From: Pseudomonadota bacterium
GTDB lineage: Bacteria; Pseudomonadota; Gammaproteobacteria; Woeseiales; Woeseiaceae
DNA: 30,892 nt
Assembly: GCA_027295475.1 (NCBI GenBank)
Contig: JAPUKV010000037.1
Span: forward strand, 1 to 30,892
Direction: 5' to 3'
Part shown: one piece after another, positions 28,984 through 30,892 of the stretch
Layout: each line of letters begins with the position of its first letter
Position numbering within the stretch: the first letter of the stretch is position 1
Translations under genes and position numbers: made by a program
Notes under the pieces: generated by a model
What the model saw: only the letters and a program-made list of their open reading frames with translations
Told to the model about the DNA's origin: nothing
Databases searched by the model: none

Positions 28984-29595
28984 TTAGAAAGAGGCCCGCT
29001 GGGCCTGCGCGTAGCGCAGCTTCACCAGCGAGTCCATTAGCCTGACGCGTTCACGCCAGTACAGCTGTGTTTGGGCAGGACTCATTCGAATTGCCGGATA
29101 GTTGAGTTGGTAGTCAATCACCGCAATCCGGTCCTCCAGACTTGAAATTGTTGCCGCCGTGCTTGCCCGCATCAGTCGCGGCTGATAAGGAATGGCGCGC
29201 AGATTGTGTTCCAGCTGCTGTGACTGAACCATCAGCATATTGAGCGCCTGGGCATTTGAAGACGCAGTCTGTTCCGTGTACCTGGGCACCGTTGGAAATT
29301 CTTGCTCGCCAGCGACCTTTTCGACTGAATCCGGGTCGAGCGCGCCAGGCAGTCGCAGCACGGCCAGAACAACGGCCGCAGCAATGCCGGCACCGACCAG
29401 CCATTTAACCTGTTGCGGCACCGCCGGTTTCGCCAGCATGCCCTCAGCCCGCGCCTGCGCCTCAATCCGCTGCCAGACCGTACGCGGTGGCATCGTATCC
29501 GGCAGTTCACTGAGACCTTGTCTTAAAATTTCGCGCTCATTCGCGCTTAATACGCCGTGCATCGTTTCGTCCTGTGGGCCCTGATCAATAGTCAT
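28984..29595 (-). CDS. single-span membrane protein, candidate anti-sigma factor
   Basis: A 203-residue protein with a polar N-terminal region (about 1-62, including ANEREILRQGLSELPDTMPPRTVWQRIEAQARAEG), one membrane span (about 65-83; WLVGAGIAAAVVLAVLRLPG) and a C-terminal region rich in helices (LMVQSQQLEHNLRAIP, ISSLEDRIAVIDYQLNY). It is directly downstream of an ECF sigma gene (24 nt), which is where membrane anti-sigma factors usually lie. It lacks the HxxxCxxC zinc motif and I see no RseA similarity, so the role rests on context. An ATG at 29562 has a better Shine-Dalgarno (AGGA, 7 nt) and may be the true start. Confidence 0.75.
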   Translation of the reverse strand: MTIDQGPQDETMHGVLSANEREILRQGLSELPDTMPPRTVWQRIEAQARAEGMLAKPAVPQQVKWLVGAGIAAAVVLAVLRLPGALDPDSVEKVAGEQEFPTVPRYTEQTASSNAQALNMLMVQSQQLEHNLRAIPYQPRLMRASTAATISSLEDRIAVIDYQLNYPAIRMSPAQTQLYWRERVRLMDSLVKLRYAQAQRASF

Positions 29596-29619
29596 GTGGG
29601 TTCTCTGCGACAGTCATCC

Positions 29620-30231
29620 TCAGCAACTCCCCAGTGCCGGACCTTCCATCGCCGTGCTGGCCGATTTCCCTGCCGTGTGCGCTTCGAGGAACGGTCGCAG
29701 ACGCTGGTAGGCTCTCGACAACTGAGACTTGGAGAAGCTCTCGGACTTGCCCATGAGTCCTGCTATTTCCTTGTGCGTAAATCCCTCGACATCATGCAAC
29801 CAGACAACCGCCCGGCTCACTGACGGCAAGTTACCAAGCGCCGCATCGAGGTCGATCGCATGTTCCGGATGACCTGAAATTCCATGGCTCTCCGGCCGCC
29901 CCGGGGTTACTTCCTCGAAGTCGTCATCGAGGCTTTGCCCGCGGCTGTGCCAGGCTGAACGCAAAAACATCAGCGCCTTGGTCACCGCGATCCGTCGAAT
30001 CCAGCTGCCCAGTGGCGCCTCGCCCCTGAAAGCCGCAATATTCCTGATGATCTCGACAAAGGTCTCCTGAAGCAGGTCCTCGGCATTTGCCGGCACTCGC
30101 GTGAATCGCAGGCATATCGAGTAAACCGGCGCGCTGAATGCCCGATAGATGATCTCGTGCGCGCGCGCATCACCACGTGCCGCACGCTTCACGATCCCCG
30201 GGTCGATCCGGATGTCGGCAAATTTGCTCAT
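29620..30231 (-). CDS. ECF-family RNA polymerase sigma factor
   Basis: A 203-residue sigma-70 family protein with only regions 2 and 4. Region 2 (about 15-85) includes PVYSICLRFTRVPANAEDLLQETFVEIIRNI and GSWIRRIAVTKALMFLR. A linker with an acidic stretch (DDDFEEVTPGRPE) follows. Region 4 (about 130-185) has LPSVSRAVVWLHDVEGFTHKEIAGLMGKSE, the helix-turn-helix for the -35 element. The ATG at 30231 is chosen as giving a typical ECF length; a TTG at 30285 would add 18 residues, and neither has an ideal Shine-Dalgarno. It heads a three-gene unit with the membrane and PDZ proteins and is divergent from tRNA-Leu. The ECF subgroup and its target promoters are unknown. Confidence 0.92.
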   Translation of the reverse strand: MSKFADIRIDPGIVKRAARGDARAHEIIYRAFSAPVYSICLRFTRVPANAEDLLQETFVEIIRNIAAFRGEAPLGSWIRRIAVTKALMFLRSAWHSRGQSLDDDFEEVTPGRPESHGISGHPEHAIDLDAALGNLPSVSRAVVWLHDVEGFTHKEIAGLMGKSESFSKSQLSRAYQRLRPFLEAHTAGKSASTAMEGPALGSC

Positions 30232-30333
30232 ATCCTGAATCTTAGATGCATCCTCGGCTGAAAGGGTCGCATTGGCAGCAAGCAAAGTCGCCTTTCTACG
30301 GTCATTTTGTGGCAGGGACGGCCGCGCCGCGCA

Positions 30334-30339
30334 TATACT
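30334..30339 (+). promoter_or_regulatory. possible -10 element for tRNA-Leu
   Basis: TATACT, a 5/6 match to the -10 consensus, lies about 60 nt before the tRNA. A convincing -35 is missing (TGGCAG with an 18-nt spacer is the nearest). GC-rich sequence follows, as at stringent tRNA promoters. Confidence 0.35.
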
Positions 30340-30399
30340 TAGCGCCTTTCAACGCCGTGGGGGCGAACCGAAGCCTCCGCGACGAACTACATTACATCG

Positions 30400-30486
30400 G
30401 CCGGGGTGGCGGAACTGGTAGACGCGCCGGATTCAAAATCCGGTTTCTGAAAGGAAGTGAGAGTTCGAGTCTCTCTCCCGGCACCA
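30400..30486 (+). tRNA. tRNA-Leu (anticodon CAA)
   Basis: An 87-nt class II tRNA. The acceptor arm GCCGGGG pairs with TCCCGGC (one G-U), followed by A and an encoded CCA. The anticodon stem is CCGGA/TCCGG with loop TTCAAAA, giving CAA, which reads UUG. A variable arm and a TTCGAGT T-loop are present. An integrase gene on the same strand begins 124 nt after its 3' end, so this tRNA is probably the attachment site of an integrated element. Confidence 0.95.
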
Positions 30487-30609
30487 AATAAAACAATGAG
30501 TTATAGGTTCACGGCCTCAGCGGCTACAGCCCGATCTTGCAGGTTTGGTCCAGATTTGGTCCACTCATCAATTAATGTCAACTAACATTAGCTAACTTGG
30601 TGGGTCACT
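30487..30609 (+). other. probable attachment-site-proximal region of an integrated element
   Basis: This 123-nt stretch between tRNA-Leu and the integrase holds a direct repeat TTTGGTCCA at 30544-30552 and 30555-30563 (11-bp spacing). It also holds a perfect dyad TAATGT (30573-30578) / ACATTA (30585-30590). Such short repeats are usual for integrase arm sites or for a promoter under integrase or excisionase control. The attachment core itself probably lies in the tRNA 3' end but cannot be proved without the far end of the element. Confidence 0.5.
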
Positions 30610-30892
30610 ATGGCAACGACGGTTCGCAAAAAAGGAAAGCGGTGGCAAGGGTTGGTTCGGGTCCCTGGCTACCTTACCCAGTCCCAAAATTTTCGCTACA
30701 AAGCTGATGCAGGTCGCTGGGTCAAGAAGATCGAAACCGAGATTTCAGACGGTAAGTTTTTTCCGAGCAAGAGAAAAGACAAACGAACGCTGGCCGATGC
30801 GATTACACGGTATGAGCAGGACGAACTGCCATTGCTGACGGATCAGCAAAGCCGAGTGTGGCATCTGGCCTGGTGGTCCGCAGAGATCGGCC
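30610..30892 (+). CDS. partial phage-type tyrosine recombinase/integrase, N-terminal region
   Basis: An ATG at 30610 opens a frame that runs off the right edge, 94 complete codons. The start MATTVRKKGKRWQGLVRV and FRYKADAGRWVKKIETEI fit the arm-type DNA-binding domain of phage integrases. TLADAITRYEQDELPLLTD and HLAWWSAEIG fit the beginning of the core-binding (SAM-like) domain. The catalytic R-H-R-Y part lies beyond the window. Position just downstream of a tRNA gene and on the same strand is typical of genomic islands and prophages. I give no Shine-Dalgarno claim; the frame, composition and context carry the call. Confidence 0.85.
   Translation, partial: MATTVRKKGKRWQGLVRVPGYLTQSQNFRYKADAGRWVKKIETEISDGKFFPSKRKDKRTLADAITRYEQDELPLLTDQQSRVWHLAWWSAEIG

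Overview
The window reads as chromosomal DNA of a gammaproteobacterium of moderately high GC. The gene orders guaB-guaA, trmJ-iscS-iscU-iscA, ndk-rlmN-pilW-rodZ-hisS-yfgM-bamB-der and queA-tgt-yajC-secD-secF are the classical gammaproteobacterial ones. A MetX-family enzyme resembling the serine O-succinyltransferases of Xanthomonas/Lysobacter, and REP elements beginning GTAGGAGC, hint at a lineage outside the enterics. I cannot fix the genus; a marine or soil group such as Woeseiales or Xanthomonadales relatives is a guess.

Layout. 1-1191: a leftward cassette of a multi-span membrane protein, a winged-helix regulator and possibly a third gene cut by the edge, with a promoter overlapped by a 29-bp palindrome. 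1366-1486: tRNA-Ser(CGA) with its terminator. 1765-3162: mltF. 3164-3386: an array of four REP heads at 50-bp spacing plus one inverted head. 3388-6941: guaB-guaA-tadA, leftward. 7062-9261: xseA plus an M23 peptidase, rightward. 9258-21343: a long leftward run from trmJ through the isc genes, ndk, rlmN, pilW, rodZ, hisS, yfgM, bamB and der to a metX-type gene. 21436-22239: suhB, rightward. 22372-27793: queA-tgt-yajC-secD-secF, leftward. 27950-30231: an ECF sigma factor, a single-span possible anti-sigma protein and a two-PDZ exported protein, leftward. 30400-30892: tRNA-Leu(CAA) with a phage-type integrase beginning just downstream. This is the left end of an integrated element whose body lies beyond the window.

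Most genes are housekeeping: purine synthesis, tRNA and rRNA modification, outer-membrane assembly, protein export and Fe-S assembly. The less ordinary points are the reduced isc cluster with a scaffold lacking most cluster ligands, the self-contained sigma/membrane/PDZ module, the palindrome-controlled regulator cassette, the REP elements and the island edge. I saw no CRISPR array, transposase or recognised defence system. All domain and family names come from reading the translations; no database search was run.
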